Shown in pieces: positions 6,754 through 7,473 of a stretch of DNA of 7,473 nt. The notes beneath the pieces were generated by a model, which was not told where the DNA came from, ran no database searches, and saw only the letters and a program-made list of their open reading frames with translations. The stretch lies in assembly GCA_015657395.1 (NCBI GenBank), contig JADLKI010000007.1, positions 67,499 to 74,971 on the forward strand, read 5' to 3'. The position numbers were made by a program, and so were the translations under genes. Numbering within the stretch: the stretch's first letter is position 1; each line of letters opens with the position of its first letter. The stretch is from Spirochaetales bacterium. Its GTDB lineage: Bacteria > Spirochaetota > Spirochaetia > Treponematales > Rectinemataceae.

Positions 6754-7473
6754 AGTCGCTGCAGACCTCCCTGTCGGGGGCCGGGTCGAGCAGTTCGCCG
6801 CCCCGCACCGCAGTCGCGGCACGGGCGAGCATGTCCCGGATCGCGGCCCGCACGGGGGCCGTGTCCTCTCTCCTTGTATAGGCCGGTCTTATGTGGGGGG
6901 CGGCCGGCGGCCTGAGGTAGGCCACTGCCTCGGTCTTCTCTATCGACCAGTACAGGGCGCCTTCCACGATCCCGCCCGACATCTCGAGCATAAGCGCGTA
7001 GGAGGGAATCTGTATCTCCCTGACGGTGAGCTGCCCGCCGCCGTCTTCGGGCTCCGCGCCGCCCGTGGATTCGAGGTCGTCGCGGTCGGATTCCTGTGCG
7101 CGGAGCTTCATCTCCGAAAGCAGAGGAATGCGGTTTTTTTTGTAGTCAACGATGACATAACATTTTACATTGCCGAGGCTTTCGTCGGTCCGGCTGAAGA
7201 CACAGTCTATTCTTCCATTGAACATGGCGCCTTCGCTCTCGAACGCGTACGAGACCGGTATCTCAAAGCCTTCGCGCTCATAGGCCGAGAATGCTTCGCG
7301 CTCGAAATGCCAGAGTTCTCCGAGGCGGTGGCGGGCCCGGTCGATGAGTGTCTGCAGCGTGGGGCGCAGACCGGGCCCGCGCTCCGCAAATATCTTTTCC
7401 AGCGTTGTGTGGACTGCGCCTTCGAAGGCCTCGCGGAACCGCTCCGGCGCTTCAGTTTCGGAGAGGTCCCGGG
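6707..7473 (-). CDS. addB: AddB-type helicase-nuclease subunit, C-terminal part (PD-(D/E)XK nuclease with Fe-S cysteines); 5' end outside window
   Basis: The frame stays open from the stop at 6707-6709 to the window edge, giving about 254 residues of a protein whose N-terminal bulk is missing. The fragment is a RecB-family PD-(D/E)XK nuclease domain. GAVHTTLEKIF (fragment residues 18-28) carries the conserved His, GRID (86-89) the first Asp, VIVDYKK (106-112) the catalytic Asp 109 and Lys 111, and QIPSYAL (154-160) the Q-x-x-x-Y motif. The end has CSDCAFKPLC (237-246), a CxxC-x5-C pattern identical in spacing to the C-terminal three ligands of the AddB 4Fe-4S staple; the fourth Cys would lie upstream of the window. 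Between DYKK and QIPSY there is an acidic, Gly-rich insertion of roughly 20-30 residues. It lies immediately upstream of addA on the same strand, the usual addB-addA order. A stand-alone Cas4-like nuclease is unlikely given that partner. Confidence 0.88.
   Translation of the reverse strand, partial: RDLSETEAPERFREAFEGAVHTTLEKIFAERGPGLRPTLQTLIDRARHRLGELWHFEREAFSAYEREGFEIPVSYAFESEGAMFNGRIDCVFSRTDESLGNVKCYVIVDYKKNRIPLLSEMKLRAQESDRDDLESTGGAEPEDGGGQLTVREIQIPSYALMLEMSGGIVEGALYWSIEKTEAVAYLRPPAAPHIRPAYTRREDTAPVRAAIRDMLARAATAVRGGELLDPAPDREVCSDCAFKPLCRYWYFLEL

Noticed and set aside
6754..6822. AddA start at the ATG at 6822
   Set aside because: It would require 116 nt of overlap with the conserved Fe-S cysteine end of addB, and the extra residues resemble no AddA N-terminus. 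It cannot be fully excluded.

Overview
The window is GC-rich bacterial DNA, densely packed with genes and with almost no intergenic space. It carries two convergent gene blocks. The left block (about 2-2030, plus strand) is a pair of overlapping genes: a DUF2156 / phosphatidylglycerol-lysyltransferase-like GNAT protein, followed by a protein with a sugar-phosphate nucleotidyltransferase signature. The right block (about 2002-7473, minus strand) reads as one transcription unit: the 3' part of addB, then addA, then two single-domain chromate transporter (CHR) genes. There are no RNA genes, insertion sequences, CRISPR arrays or attachment sites that I can support.

The core of the right block is a two-nuclease AddAB-type helicase-nuclease, the enzyme that resects double-strand DNA ends for RecA-dependent repair. 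The AddB fragment holds a PD-(D/E)XK nuclease core and the three C-terminal cysteines (CxxC-x5-C) of the iron-sulphur staple. AddA has the full set of UvrD/SF1 helicase motifs and its own C-terminal PD-(D/E)XK nuclease. Downstream, the two short CHR proteins probably assemble as a heteromeric chromate/anion transporter. The inner-membrane location and substrate rest on family membership only.

The left block is translationally coupled (8-nt overlap), and its 3' end overlaps the last chromate gene tail to tail by 29 bp. Its pathway is not evident from the sequence. A role in making or modifying a glycosylated or aminoacylated envelope component is a guess from family names.

The most useful oddities are these. 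(1) A C6 homopolymer lies directly after an ATG with a good ribosome-binding site, 2 nt past the addB stop; it is one base short of putting that ATG in frame with addA. This suggests an assembly indel or a variable tract. (2) A candidate promoter with an operator-like 6-bp inverted repeat sits at the very end of addA, just ahead of the chromate genes. (3) There are low-complexity linkers in AddA, one of them inside the nuclease domain. Nothing here looks like a wholly new system.

Organism: a high-GC, non-actinobacterial-looking bacterium with Shine-Dalgarno sites. The combination of DUF2156, AddAB and split CHR genes would fit a Spirochaetota or a related environmental lineage, but this is a weak inference.
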